Positions 28,062 to 37,201 of a stretch of DNA of 64,000 bases are shown in pieces. Made by a program: the position numbers and the translations under genes. This stretch comes from Candidatus Poribacteria bacterium (lineage in GTDB: Bacteria > Poribacteria > WGA-4E > WGA-3G). Each line of letters opens with the position of its first letter. Position 1 is the stretch's first letter. Location: positions 1-64,000 of the forward strand of contig JAGFCA010000036.1 in the NCBI GenBank assembly GCA_022394755.1. Direction: 5' to 3'. The notes below the pieces were generated by a model. It did no database searches. It was not told where the DNA came from and saw only the letters and a program-made list of their open reading frames with translations.

Positions 28062-30545
28062 ATGAAAAATCAAGAATGTTCCACCATGCATACAAGGTTT
28101 ATCAAGCAATCTATGCTTGATAAACGAATGGCACAAGATTATAATCTTAACAATATCCATCGAAAGTTGTTTATATTTTACAAAAGTATTTTTATAGCTA
28201 TCCTTCTACTGCTTTTATTATTTCCACACGGATATGCGCAGGAGTCCTCTACCACACCCCCTACAGACTACTTCAACCACATAACCCTATTCTCAGATGG
28301 TAGAATCACCCGATTTACGCATACGCCAATCTCAGTATACATCTCACCTGTCATAAAAGAGAGTCCGTATCATCCAAATATTGTGTATGCCATGAAGAAA
28401 TGGGAACAAGTAGCTAAAGGGAAGATCAAATTTCAAATGACTGATACCTCAACAGATGCAGACATCCGTATTTCATGGGGATATGCCAATCTAATGGATA
28501 TTCATGATACCCGATTAGGCAGTGCAGTATTAAGACGACTTACCAACACGACGGTACAAACTACAGATGTTGATTATCGAGATGAAGGAACTACACCAAT
28601 ACACAGAAAAGAAATTAGTGTGGAGGTAATCCTAATTTTAGAGGGCGAAGAAAATAATAAAGAACTATCCCAAGCAGAGATGCGGACAGTTTGTCTACAT
28701 GAAATAGGACACGCACTCGGTTTATGGGGACACAGTCCTCATCCAGGTGACATCTGTTATCCAACTGCATCAGCACAAACGCCTTCTCAACGAGATATAA
28801 ACACCTTGCTTAGACTGTATAATACACCTATTAATACACCACAACACGATATTGCTATAAAGGAATTAAAGACTGAGATATTGGTAGAACCAAGAGAACA
28901 TTACCCACGTTTTCTACTTGCGACTGTTTATTACGATAAGGGTGATATGGAGTCTGCGATTCATCATTTAAAGGAATGTATGAAATTAAATCAATCCTTT
29001 AAACCTGCAATTGAAAAACTCCTTCAAGCATACAAAAATACTGGTCAATTGGATACTGCTATTGACCTTCTTGAGAAAAGGATTAGAGAGAAACCGAACG
29101 CTGCTGACTATAACACACTCGGAATTTATTATTACAAACAAGGACAGTTTAATACAGCTATCAATGCTTTTGAAAACGCTGTGAAACATGATCCGTACCT
29201 AAAAGCAGCAAAACACAACCTTCATCAACTATTTAGAGAGAAAGCATTTACGGCGATGAAGGCGAAAAATTATTCAGAAGCAACACAAGCTCTTGAGAGA
29301 GTAATACAACTAAATCCTCTGGATTCAAAATCGTATACATTGATTGCTGATGGATATGCACAGGTTGATGACTATGTATCGGCTATAAAATATTACGAAA
29401 AAGCATTAGAGTTGAACCGTGTTAGTCAGTTAACCAAAAGAGGACTGGCAAGATGTTATAACAACTATGGTGTGATGTTAAGAAACAGTCAAAAGTGGGA
29501 TGAGGCAATAACTATATATCGAAAAGCGTTGGATTTACATCCCAAACTTCATATCGCACGAGTAAATCTCATAGATGCCTTTTGGCAAAAAGCAAATACG
29601 TTACGAAATGCAGGTAAGGTGGCAAAAGCCATTGATACTTATCTTGAATTACAAAAACTCAGTCCAGAAGATACCCGAATCTCCAGTTTACTTGGTGAAT
29701 TATACTTAAAAAATAGTAATTTTTCCGATGCTGTTTCTGCTTTTCATAAGGTGTATACAGTTGAACCTGATACACCTCAGGCACGGCACAATTTAATTGC
29801 TGCATACCATCAGTCAGCACACAATTTGATGGATCAACGAAATTATAAATCCGCAATTAATCTACTCCAGAAAGCAGTTGTTGTTGCACCAGACGAACCG
29901 AATATACGTGTTAGTTTGGCACATGCCTTTCAAAATATCGGTGACTATGATAGTGCTCAAGCTCAACTGTCTCAGGTCTTAAAAGACAAACCCAACAATA
30001 AACAGGCATCAACTGAACAGATTAATCTTTATATTCGACATGGGAATACCTTAGTCAAGCAGAAAAAATATACTGCCGCACTCGCTCAATTCACCTCTAT
30101 TCCTGAAGAACAAAGGGATACTGTAATTCACAATATTATTGGTTACCTATATCTGGTACAACGGAAATATTCAGAAGCACTTACTGCTTTTGAAAAGGTT
30201 ATTGTCCTTGATCCACACAATTTCTCAACATATCAAAATCTAAAGTCGCTTGAATCACAAATTTCAAGTCGTCTTTTTGAGAAAGAAAAAGCAGAAAAAC
30301 TAATTCGGACACGTTGTGCATTGGCAATTTGTCTGATGAATCAGCAGCAATTCGATTCCGCACTTACAAAATATAAAGAGGCAATGGATAGAAATTCAGA
30401 AATTCACAGACAATTATTGATTAATACGGGAATAAAATTGGCACGTGGTTTTGAGGCACAAAACGATAATGTTCGCAAGGGAGAAATACAGAGTCTGTTG
30501 AATCAATTGAATCCTGAGGTAGATAGAACAATTAATGATCGGTAA
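28062..30545 (+). CDS. Secreted matrixin-like zinc metalloprotease with TPR repeats
   Basis: About 827 residues. The start is uncertain: ATGs at 28062, 28086, 28110 and 28128 are possible and none has a clear ribosome binding site. The hydrophobic stretch IFIAILLLLLLFPHGYAQ is a signal peptide or anchor; the long N-terminal extension before it favours a later start. The protease domain has the zinc motif HEIGHALGLWGH (H213 onward), where three His bind zinc and Glu is catalytic. The Met-turn expected a few residues on reads GDICYPT, with Cys where Met is usual. About twelve TPR units fill residues 270-800 (for example AADYNTLGIYYYKQGQFNTA), which would bind partners. Probably periplasmic. Confidence 0.82.
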   Translation: MKNQECSTMHTRFIKQSMLDKRMAQDYNLNNIHRKLFIFYKSIFIAILLLLLLFPHGYAQESSTTPPTDYFNHITLFSDGRITRFTHTPISVYISPVIKESPYHPNIVYAMKKWEQVAKGKIKFQMTDTSTDADIRISWGYANLMDIHDTRLGSAVLRRLTNTTVQTTDVDYRDEGTTPIHRKEISVEVILILEGEENNKELSQAEMRTVCLHEIGHALGLWGHSPHPGDICYPTASAQTPSQRDINTLLRLYNTPINTPQHDIAIKELKTEILVEPREHYPRFLLATVYYDKGDMESAIHHLKECMKLNQSFKPAIEKLLQAYKNTGQLDTAIDLLEKRIREKPNAADYNTLGIYYYKQGQFNTAINAFENAVKHDPYLKAAKHNLHQLFREKAFTAMKAKNYSEATQALERVIQLNPLDSKSYTLIADGYAQVDDYVSAIKYYEKALELNRVSQLTKRGLARCYNNYGVMLRNSQKWDEAITIYRKALDLHPKLHIARVNLIDAFWQKANTLRNAGKVAKAIDTYLELQKLSPEDTRISSLLGELYLKNSNFSDAVSAFHKVYTVEPDTPQARHNLIAAYHQSAHNLMDQRNYKSAINLLQKAVVVAPDEPNIRVSLAHAFQNIGDYDSAQAQLSQVLKDKPNNKQASTEQINLYIRHGNTLVKQKKYTAALAQFTSIPEEQRDTVIHNIIGYLYLVQRKYSEALTAFEKVIVLDPHNFSTYQNLKSLESQISSRLFEKEKAEKLIRTRCALAICLMNQQQFDSALTKYKEAMDRNSEIHRQLLINTGIKLARGFEAQNDNVRKGEIQSLLNQLNPEVDRTINDR

Positions 30546-30709
30546 ATGACGGGATAGTATGTTGTGTGTTACATATTTTCTAAATGAAACTCAGGTGAAA
30601 GGTGTATCGTTTAAAACTGTCCAAGTTATAGTCTACCAGTGTGTTCATTAGACCATTAAATACTCAATCACCAACACTCCAACATTAGTATACTCCTCAG
30701 ATTATAAAT

Positions 30710-30743
30710 AAAAAAGGTCGGATGGTAACATCCGACCTTTTTT
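30710..30743. terminator. Bidirectional terminator between convergent genes
   Basis: AAAAAAGGTCGGATG (30710-30724) and CATCCGACCTTTTTT (30729-30743) form a perfect 15-bp stem with a 4-base loop. A T-run follows the stem on either strand. It lies between genes that converge. Confidence 0.92.
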
Positions 30744-30758
30744 GATAATGTAGGGGAT

Positions 30759-31325
30759 TTATGGTGTGTCCCGCAATTCCCGTCTACCTTGTCCGCGTTG
30801 ACCATCCTCGCCACCTTGTTGTCTACCACGGAATCTATTTCGTCGTTCTGCAGCATCTTCAGCACGTTTTTTCATAGATTCAGTCAATTGCTTCATCTGA
30901 TCTTCAGACAATACCTCTTTCAAACCTGTTTGTAAGTCTTTGATTGCTGAGGTAGAAATAGTACGCATTTCCTGCATCATCCCTTGGAAATCACCTGCTT
31001 CTCGCATCTTAGCCATGCCTTTCATTTTTTCAGCAATCATATCGCGTGCTTCTTGATGAACTGTGCGTGCCTCAATGAGTGTTTCATCATCGACCTTAAT
31101 TGCAAACGTTAAATCCAACCATGAATTATCAATAAAAGAAGATGGATTAAAATTACCCATCATACTTCCACCACCTCTTTCTCCGCCACCACGATTTCCA
31201 CGTTGTCCACGTTCTGATTGATCATTTCTGTCAGGACGTTGTGCTGAAGTGACATGTTGAAAAACAAAGAGGCAAACTACTGCTAAAAGTGCGATTATCC
31301 CGAGTGTAAAAAATTTCTGTTTCAT
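30759..31325 (-). CDS. Secreted Arg/Gly-rich Spy/CpxP-like protein
   Basis: A 188-residue protein with GAAGGAG upstream on the minus strand. The signal peptide (MKQKFFTLGIIALLAVVCLF, cleaved near TSA) is followed by an RG-rich stretch (GQRGNRGGGERGGG). A helical core has the pattern of periplasmic LTxxQ/Spy-like proteins (WLDLTFAIKVDDETL, TGLKEVLSEDQMKQL), and it ends in a second RG-rich tail. Spy-like proteins act as periplasmic chaperones or metal-stress sensors; that role is inferred from overall shape, not from a diagnostic motif. It is a single gene closed by the shared terminator. Confidence 0.7.
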   Translation of the reverse strand: MKQKFFTLGIIALLAVVCLFVFQHVTSAQRPDRNDQSERGQRGNRGGGERGGGSMMGNFNPSSFIDNSWLDLTFAIKVDDETLIEARTVHQEARDMIAEKMKGMAKMREAGDFQGMMQEMRTISTSAIKDLQTGLKEVLSEDQMKQLTESMKKRAEDAAERRNRFRGRQQGGEDGQRGQGRRELRDTP

Positions 31326-31549
31326 TTCTTTCTCCTTCGTAAAATGTAAAACACTGATTTCAATTTCAAAGTTTGTGATTAATCAAATGTCTTGATGTAT
31401 AAATTGTATTGAACACCATCAAGTCGTTTCTAAATGTATGTTCATCTTATTTCAAATGTTTAGTCAAGTTAAATAAAAAAAGGTTCGATTTCATTCTCAT
31501 TAAACGTTTCTTGTAAATACAATCTAACATCTCTAACTCAATTCGGTTG

Positions 31550-31768
31550 TCAACTCTTCTCAGAATTTCGTTGATCCGTACTTAATAGCGGGTCAGACTT
31601 TGTAAGTTCTCCATTTGGTAACTCATAATAAAGGTGTCCATTGAAATCATAGACATTCGGAATTCCCTTCTTTCGATTTTCTTCTTGAGCCTTTTTTACT
31701 GCACGATTGGCAACCTGTCTTATTTTTTCTGACCATTTTCGAGTTTCAACACTTAGTTTTTCTTTCAT
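31550..31768 (-). CDS. Small partner gene of the zeta-like kinase (putative antitoxin)
   Basis: A 72-residue, lysine-rich helical protein. ATG 31768 is preferred because GGAG lies six bases upstream; a GTG at 31780 would overlap the kinase stop. The N-terminal helix (VETRKWSEKIRQVANRAVKKAQEE) is followed by a short beta segment (VYDFNGHLYYELPNGEL). Small genes of this kind directly follow zeta-like kinase genes in many bacteria and are presumed partners. No experimental function is claimed. Confidence 0.65.
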   Translation of the reverse strand: MKEKLSVETRKWSEKIRQVANRAVKKAQEENRKKGIPNVYDFNGHLYYELPNGELTKSDPLLSTDQRNSEKS

Positions 31769-31779
31769 TGATGACTCCA

Positions 31780-32355
31780 CTATTTAATATCTTGAATGAA
31801 AAGTTCAAAACAGTCTTCATTTGTTATTGTAAAATTACTTCCTTCTCCTAAGGCTACTTCCTTAGATTGTTCACCGGAATTGTAAATCAAATTCCATCTC
31901 TCAACCTGATTCTTATAAATATGCCAGAAGTTATGTTTGCTTCGATAGAAGCGACGAATTATGTCTTCCGTTGGCACATGATGTCCTCCTAACCTTACCC
32001 GGTTTCTTACACGAGCAATACATGTTTCAGGTGTTTTAAGAAATATAAAAACTATAGTAACAATATACCCCGCATTTCTTAATTCAGAAATAATTTTCTG
32101 GAATCCTTTACCTGCGAGAGTCACTTCGACAATAAAATCCTTTTCAGTCTGGATAAGAGTATAAATTTCTTTAAAAAAGAGTCTCCCCGCTTCTATTCGT
32201 ACTGTATGAAACATGTCTGAGGAAGTTACAAGTCTTTCTGCTATTGCATCAGCACTAATATACACCAGATCTTCCGAACTCTGGATATATTCATTGGCAA
32301 ATGTAGTTTTACCTGAACCATTCGGTCTAGCGACGATAATAGCATTTTTTGACAA
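31780..32355 (-). CDS. Zeta-toxin-like P-loop kinase
   Basis: A 191-residue protein of the zeta toxin/UDP-GlcNAc kinase-like family. Landmarks are the Walker A region VARPNGSGKTTFANEY near residues 8-23, ISADAIAERL (substrate and aspartate region), VEVTLAGKGF, and the arginine-rich lid CIARVRNRVRLGGHHVPTEDIIRRF. Typical members have GPNGSGKT; here the first Gly is Arg (AGA), a one-base change that may weaken nucleotide binding. It is transcribed with the small gene downstream, a layout like toxin-antitoxin pairs. Whether it is toxic is unknown. Confidence 0.8.
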   Translation of the reverse strand: MSKNAIIVARPNGSGKTTFANEYIQSSEDLVYISADAIAERLVTSSDMFHTVRIEAGRLFFKEIYTLIQTEKDFIVEVTLAGKGFQKIISELRNAGYIVTIVFIFLKTPETCIARVRNRVRLGGHHVPTEDIIRRFYRSKHNFWHIYKNQVERWNLIYNSGEQSKEVALGEGSNFTITNEDCFELFIQDIK

Positions 32356-32534
32356 AGATAATACTCCAGATTAATCTATTATTCTGTTCTTACCATTTGG
32401 ATTGTATCGTTATATGTATAAACTCTTTATCTATTATACCAATAAACCTATTTCTACAGAACTATAAATGTATAATATAGCCTTACTTGATACCAGATAA
32501 CGGATATGTTAGAATTGATACAGAAGGAAAACAA

Positions 32535-33446
32535 ATGGATTGGAAAACTGCCCTACCGGAATTAGTCACACAACCTAAAACAAAACTCAGATTAGGGGAA
32601 TCTCTTGCAAAGCATACTCACTTTGGAATTGGTGGGGAAGCATCTGCATTTCTCGAAATCAGTTCAGTCGATGAATTAATAGAATTGGCAGAATTTCAAC
32701 AGAAATGGAATATCCCTGTTGCTATCATTGGACGAGGGTCAAACCTATTGGTAAGTGATAATGGTTTTGATGGGATTTGTGTTAAGCTTATAAACGATTT
32801 AGCCAAATTGGTCATTCAAGGTAATCAAGTCTTAGTTGGTGCAGGTCTCTCATTACCACATCTCTCTAAGACGATGTCTCGAAATGGATTGAGCGGTCTT
32901 GAATTTGCTTTAGGAATCCCTGGGGCTGTTGGCGGTGCACTTATTATGAATGCAGGTGCATGGGGAAGTAGTTTTGGAGATCTGGTATCTGATGTAACTG
33001 TAATGTATGATACAGGTGAAATCACTAAATTGGCACGCCACGAAGCAGGTTTTGAATATAGACGTAGTGGTTTAGATAAATATTTCTGCATTATTGAAGC
33101 TTCATTAACCCTTGAATCGGGTGATGTTGATACAATTACAGAAAAAATGCAAAAACTCTTCAAACAAAAGACAGATACACAACCATTTGTTGAAGAAAAC
33201 GCAGGCTGTATGTTTAAAAACCCTGCAGGGGATTCAGCAGGACGGTTAATTGATAGTTGTGGATTAAAGGGGCATCGTATTGGTGGTGCAGAGGTTTCTA
33301 CAATACACGGAAATTTTATTCTAAATGTCGACAATTCGACTGCACAAGATGTACTTGACTTAGTAGCATATATTCAGAAAGAGGTGCGTGAAAAAACCGG
33401 GATTTACCTACACACAGAGGTAAAAAAATTAGGATTTGATGAGTGA
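32535..33446 (+). CDS. murB: UDP-N-acetylenolpyruvoylglucosamine reductase
   Basis: A 303-residue FAD enzyme that reduces UDP-GlcNAc-enolpyruvate to UDP-MurNAc in peptidoglycan synthesis, in the cytoplasm. ATG 32535 has GAAGGA upstream and is preferred to TTG 32487. FAD-binding motifs are HTHFGIGGEASAFLE, PVAIIGRGSNLLVSDNGF and GLEFALGIPGAVGGALIMNAGAWG. The substrate and C-terminal domain follows (FEYRRSGLDKY, KTDTQPFVEENAGCMFKNP, AGRLIDSCGLKGHRIGGAEVSTIHGNFI). The proton-donor position, usually Ser in AGSxFKNP, is Cys here. Length and order fit a type II MurB. It starts a rightward run with folB. Confidence 0.95.
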   Translation: MDWKTALPELVTQPKTKLRLGESLAKHTHFGIGGEASAFLEISSVDELIELAEFQQKWNIPVAIIGRGSNLLVSDNGFDGICVKLINDLAKLVIQGNQVLVGAGLSLPHLSKTMSRNGLSGLEFALGIPGAVGGALIMNAGAWGSSFGDLVSDVTVMYDTGEITKLARHEAGFEYRRSGLDKYFCIIEASLTLESGDVDTITEKMQKLFKQKTDTQPFVEENAGCMFKNPAGDSAGRLIDSCGLKGHRIGGAEVSTIHGNFILNVDNSTAQDVLDLVAYIQKEVREKTGIYLHTEVKKLGFDE

Positions 33447-33571
33447 ACGAATTCTATTTTACCTCGTTTAAACACAAGTCTGTCATACGATTAGTTCTAA
33501 CCTATATTTTCGTTTACCTATTAATTAATACGAACTACTTCATTTATTCGAATTTACATATTAGTTAAATC

Positions 33572-33931
33572 ATGGATAATATCATTCTAAAAGACATCCG
33601 ATTTCATGGATTTCACGGTGTTCCCGCTGAAGAACGTCAAGTTGGTGGACATTACGAAGTTGATGCTATTTTGAATTACTCACTTACAGATGCAGGTAAT
33701 ACTGATATAATTGACCATACTATTGACTATGCAAAGGTCGTTGATCTTATTACTGAAATTGGCACACAAAACTCATTCAAATTGATAGAAGCCTTAGCTG
33801 AGAGGATTGCTACTGAAATAATAAAACAATTTCCAGTTGAATCTGTCAAAATAAAAGTAAAAAAACTACATCCACCTATAAAACAACCAATTACCTATTT
33901 TGCAGTTGAAATCTGTCGTATAAGGGAATAA
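33572..33931 (+). CDS. folB: Dihydroneopterin aldolase
   Basis: A 119-residue protein for the tetrahydrofolate pathway; it cleaves 7,8-dihydroneopterin to hydroxymethyl-dihydropterin and glycolaldehyde. Family marks are IILKDIRFHGFHGVPAEER with the active-site Glu, YEVDAILNY, IDHTIDYAKVVDLI, LIEALAERIATEII and the catalytic Lys region VKKLHPPIK. Length is normal. It ends two bases before the next gene, so the two are probably co-transcribed. Confidence 0.93.
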   Translation: MDNIILKDIRFHGFHGVPAEERQVGGHYEVDAILNYSLTDAGNTDIIDHTIDYAKVVDLITEIGTQNSFKLIEALAERIATEIIKQFPVESVKIKVKKLHPPIKQPITYFAVEICRIRE

Positions 33932-33933
33932 GT

Positions 33934-35136
33934 ATGAAATTAGTTATACGCCTATCTGTTACCATACCTTTGTTTTGTTTAATAGCCATCTCTATACAAG
34001 CAGGCGGTAAGAAAACACAACTTTTTCCAGAATTATCTCCTGGACTAAATATCTACAAATATGAATGGGATGTTGAAACATGTGTGATGTATGTCGCAGA
34101 AATGTCAAGAGATGAATCCACCCTACAATTTGAGGTCGCCTTGGGAAATTCGCAAGTCTTGGGTAAAGAGACTGTTCGTTCTATGGCAGCTCGTTGTAAC
34201 CAAGAGGGTGATCGTCGCGTCCTTATAGCAGTTAACGGGGGTTTTGGTGTTTTAGGTGATATGCGTGGATATGGTGGTGTTTTAGAAAATTTGCATATTC
34301 AAGATGGAGAATTAATCACACAACCAACAGATATGGATGCTTGCTTCGGTGTTACCAATGATGGGGAGTTCTTAAGCGACCCAGTGCAAATGAATGCAAC
34401 TATAAAGGTCAATAATCAAGAGCTTAAAATTGGATGTATAAATCAACGTAGGCTTGATGGGTGTAAGGTTACGCTTTTTACACCACGCTTGGGCGAATCA
34501 ACACATACACTGCGTCGCAGAGGTAAAGAAATAGTTCTAAGTGGTCTTCAACTCCCTTTGTCACAATACTATGAGAGTCCTTATCAGATAAATATGGTTA
34601 ATAACAACGGAAATGCAATGATTCCAAGAGATGGTAGTGTTCTTTGGATTAGTTCTCAAATAAAACATGATGCTGTTCAACAGTTCAATCCGGGGGCAAC
34701 CGGTACACTAAAGATTTCTCTTTCACCTACTCAGTGGAACGAAGTGCGTTATGGAATAGGTGGACGACTCCGCCTTCTAAAAAATGGAATTGTTAATCAG
34801 GATCTTGTGGATAGACATGCCAAAGAAAAAAAACACGTTCCAGGTAAACGTGATCAATTCCTAAATTTAAGCCATGAACCCAGAACTGCTCTCGGGTATA
34901 ATGATGAAAAACTATTCTTAATTGTAGCTGATGGTAGGCAACCTAAATATAGTACAGGATTAACTCTTTACGAACTTGCAAATATTCTTATCGAACTCGG
35001 AGCAACAGAAGCAATTAATCTGGATGGCGGCTCTTCCAGCACATTTATCGTGGATGGTAACGTTATCAATAAACCATCAGGAAAAGAAGAACGAGAAGTC
35101 CTTAACGCTGTTTTTATTACAAAAGATATCCAATAG
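33934..35136 (+). CDS. Secreted phosphodiester glycosidase (NAGPA) domain protein
   Basis: A 400-residue protein with a signal peptide (MKLVIRLSVTIPLFCLIAIS, cut near QAG). The C-terminal half shows the phosphodiester glycosidase/NAGPA pattern: RTALGYNDEKLFLIVADGRQ, then TLYELANILIELGATEAINLDGGSSST. The upstream AVNGGFGV-DMRGYGG also fits. Family members uncover N-acetylglucosamine-1-phosphodiesters or act on exopolysaccharide; the substrate here is unknown. It would work in the envelope. Its start is two bases after folB, but no pathway link is evident. Confidence 0.85.
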   Translation: MKLVIRLSVTIPLFCLIAISIQAGGKKTQLFPELSPGLNIYKYEWDVETCVMYVAEMSRDESTLQFEVALGNSQVLGKETVRSMAARCNQEGDRRVLIAVNGGFGVLGDMRGYGGVLENLHIQDGELITQPTDMDACFGVTNDGEFLSDPVQMNATIKVNNQELKIGCINQRRLDGCKVTLFTPRLGESTHTLRRRGKEIVLSGLQLPLSQYYESPYQINMVNNNGNAMIPRDGSVLWISSQIKHDAVQQFNPGATGTLKISLSPTQWNEVRYGIGGRLRLLKNGIVNQDLVDRHAKEKKHVPGKRDQFLNLSHEPRTALGYNDEKLFLIVADGRQPKYSTGLTLYELANILIELGATEAINLDGGSSSTFIVDGNVINKPSGKEEREVLNAVFITKDIQ

Positions 35137-35157
35137 AAAGAACCATGGAGTTATAAC

Positions 35158-36201
35158 TTGAAAGATTACATTACAATTATTGGCATATTATGTCTTATTT
35201 TTTCTATAACAGAGAATCTTCCCGCAGAAGATAAACCTACGTTATTAAAAGTAATTCCACTATCACAAACTGCTATTCAATTACAATTTGATTCTGAGTT
35301 GAATGCTGAAGAAGCAGAAAACCATTTACATTACCAAATCACACCTGATATTACTGTTGAAATGGCATTATTAAGTAATAAACCGAATCGAGTATTATTA
35401 TTTACTTCTCCAATGGAAATCCAGAAATCATACAGTCTCAAATTAAAAATTACAGACTCTGAGACCGACATTCAACTACCTGCAGAAAACGAAATTACAT
35501 TCGGGACAGGTGATAATGTTACATTCTCTGGGAAGGTACAAGATACTACACTAATAGTAAATAAGAATCGTAAGATAAGAAATAATAACGTTGGGGCAGT
35601 TCCAACACTCGTATGTGAACCAACAGGAAGTATCTTCTTCATCGCTTTTGACCTATATGATGCTTTTGAAGATATGGGAATTAGAGATCCAAAACAAGTA
35701 TTAGATGTATCAATGAGTTTACATTCAAATAAGAATGAAATTGGTCCAGACCATACTGTTATCTTACGAAGGGTATTACTACCATGGCGTGAAGGAAGAG
35801 GAACAGGAGAAAGAGCAAAAGATAACGAACTTACTTTCAATAGTCCTTTGCATCGAAACTTACCGTGGAATAAAGCTCCCGCACAAGCCATGTTAGCGGG
35901 AATTGATGGCGACAACGAAAGCGATTACAACGGGTCAGAGGATGTTGCACATCGGATTGATGGTGAATTTAAAATACAAGAAACAGGTAAAAAACATACA
36001 TTCAAGAGTGAATTAATGACCGATGCAGTCCGTTTTTGGGTTGCAAATCCCGATTACAATTACGGATATCTCTTTGCATTACGGGAAGGAAACAAACCAA
36101 TTATGTTTTCTTCAAAAGAAGCACCAGATGAAAACCGTCGTCCTATTCTAACCATTCGCTATCAAACGAAATCGGATGTTGAAAATGTAGAAACAGAGTG
36201 A
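35158..36201 (+). CDS. Secreted protein with DNRLRE-type domain
   Basis: A 347-residue protein starting at TTG 35158, supported by TGGAG ten bases upstream. A signal peptide (YITIIGILCLIFSITENLPA) is followed by an Ig-like segment (LLKVIPLSQTAIQLQFDSEL, to about residue 115). A DNRLRE-like C-terminal domain (about 120-340) follows: TLIVNKNRKIRNNNVGAVPTL, FIAFDLYDAFED, VSMSLHSNK, TVILRRVL, and RPILTIRYQ at the end. Such domains are structural parts of secreted bacterial proteins. Function is not known. It lies 21 bases after the glycosidase-like gene. Confidence 0.72.
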   Translation: MKDYITIIGILCLIFSITENLPAEDKPTLLKVIPLSQTAIQLQFDSELNAEEAENHLHYQITPDITVEMALLSNKPNRVLLFTSPMEIQKSYSLKLKITDSETDIQLPAENEITFGTGDNVTFSGKVQDTTLIVNKNRKIRNNNVGAVPTLVCEPTGSIFFIAFDLYDAFEDMGIRDPKQVLDVSMSLHSNKNEIGPDHTVILRRVLLPWREGRGTGERAKDNELTFNSPLHRNLPWNKAPAQAMLAGIDGDNESDYNGSEDVAHRIDGEFKIQETGKKHTFKSELMTDAVRFWVANPDYNYGYLFALREGNKPIMFSSKEAPDENRRPILTIRYQTKSDVENVETE

Positions 36202-36230
36202 GTATGACCTGATGTACCATACGAATACCA

Positions 36231-36260
36231 TTGTTTCAATTCACAAGGATGTGATATAAT
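36231..36260 (+). promoter_or_regulatory. Probable sigma70 promoter
   Basis: TTGTTT (36231-36236), an 18-base spacer and a perfect TATAAT (36255-36260), about 21 bases before ATG 36282, leaving a short leader with AAAGGGT. Confidence 0.5.
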
Positions 36261-36281
36261 TAGTATTAAATAAAGGGTAGA

Positions 36282-37187
36282 ATGGCAATATTTGATACAG
36301 TTACGAAATCACAGGTACAAGCACATCCAATGGATTTCGTAAATTATTGTTTGGGTCTTCAACAGCATGATGTTACTTTTGTTGAACTGATTACACCAGA
36401 GCAGCCAACTATTGAAATGCATCAAGCAGATATTCTCATTAAGGTTAAACTTAATGGGCAGGATACCTTGGTACATTTAGAGTTTCAAACCACCGACAGT
36501 TACAACCCTGATATGTCGTTACGGATGGCAGGCTATGTCATCCGAATTCTTGAAACTTACCAAATGCCAGTGTCTTCCAATGTCATATACCTTCGTCCGG
36601 ATGCTGGTAAAAAAGATACCGGATACTATCAACAAGACATTACTGGAAACCGTGTTTTTGTTGAATATCAAGTAATTCGTCTAACTGAGATGGATGGACA
36701 ACAAGTCCTTGAGACCAATCCTGTAGGTTTACTTCCCTTCACACCGCTAATGAAACGTCCTGATAATCTGGATGCAGAACAGTGGTTACGACGATGTATC
36801 CAAGTGGCTGATAATATTGAGATAGAAGATAAACCAGCATATCTCGTGAGTATGGCAGTTTTAGGTATCTTGGTTTATGACCATCTAACAATCTTAGATA
36901 TTATTATGGGGGAAACCATGCACGAATCCACTCTCGTTGAATACTTAACAGAAAAAGCGACTGCAGAAGCACATCAACAAGGTATACAACATGGTGAAAA
37001 AAAACAAGCAATTAAAAACATTTTCACGGTGTTAGAGCTAAGATTTAAACCTGATACAATTGAAATCTTCATACCTGTGTTGCTAGTATATGATGATTTA
37101 CAGAGACTCAATCAATTATTGGAAGCAGCAATCCTTGCCGAGAGTCCAGATTATTTCAGAAATGCCTTAGAATTAAATAAAAATTAA
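36282..37187 (+). CDS. Rpn/PD-(D/E)XK family nuclease (transposase-like)
   Basis: A 301-residue protein of the Rpn (recombination-promoting nuclease)/YhgA-like group. The core is visible at ADILIKVKLNGQDTLVHLEFQTTDS: Asp in the first strand and Glu-x-Gln in the second, the PD-(D/E)xK variant of this group. Further marks are SLRMAGYVIRILETY, VFVEYQVIRL and GLLPFTPLMKRP. The C-terminal half is helical (EKATAEAHQQGIQHGEKK). Members promote RecA-independent recombination or act in defence-like roles. Many copies are common in this kind of genome. It is a single gene with its own promoter. Confidence 0.85.
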   Translation: MAIFDTVTKSQVQAHPMDFVNYCLGLQQHDVTFVELITPEQPTIEMHQADILIKVKLNGQDTLVHLEFQTTDSYNPDMSLRMAGYVIRILETYQMPVSSNVIYLRPDAGKKDTGYYQQDITGNRVFVEYQVIRLTEMDGQQVLETNPVGLLPFTPLMKRPDNLDAEQWLRRCIQVADNIEIEDKPAYLVSMAVLGILVYDHLTILDIIMGETMHESTLVEYLTEKATAEAHQQGIQHGEKKQAIKNIFTVLELRFKPDTIEIFIPVLLVYDDLQRLNQLLEAAILAESPDYFRNALELNKN

Positions 37188-37201
37188 GAAACTTATTACA
37201 T

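Noticed and set aside
32825..33334. Minus-strand open frame of 169 codons
   Set aside because: Antisense to murB, no family resemblance.
35472..35915. Minus-strand open frame of 147 codons
   Set aside because: Antisense to the DNRLRE-domain gene; no ribosome binding site or domain.
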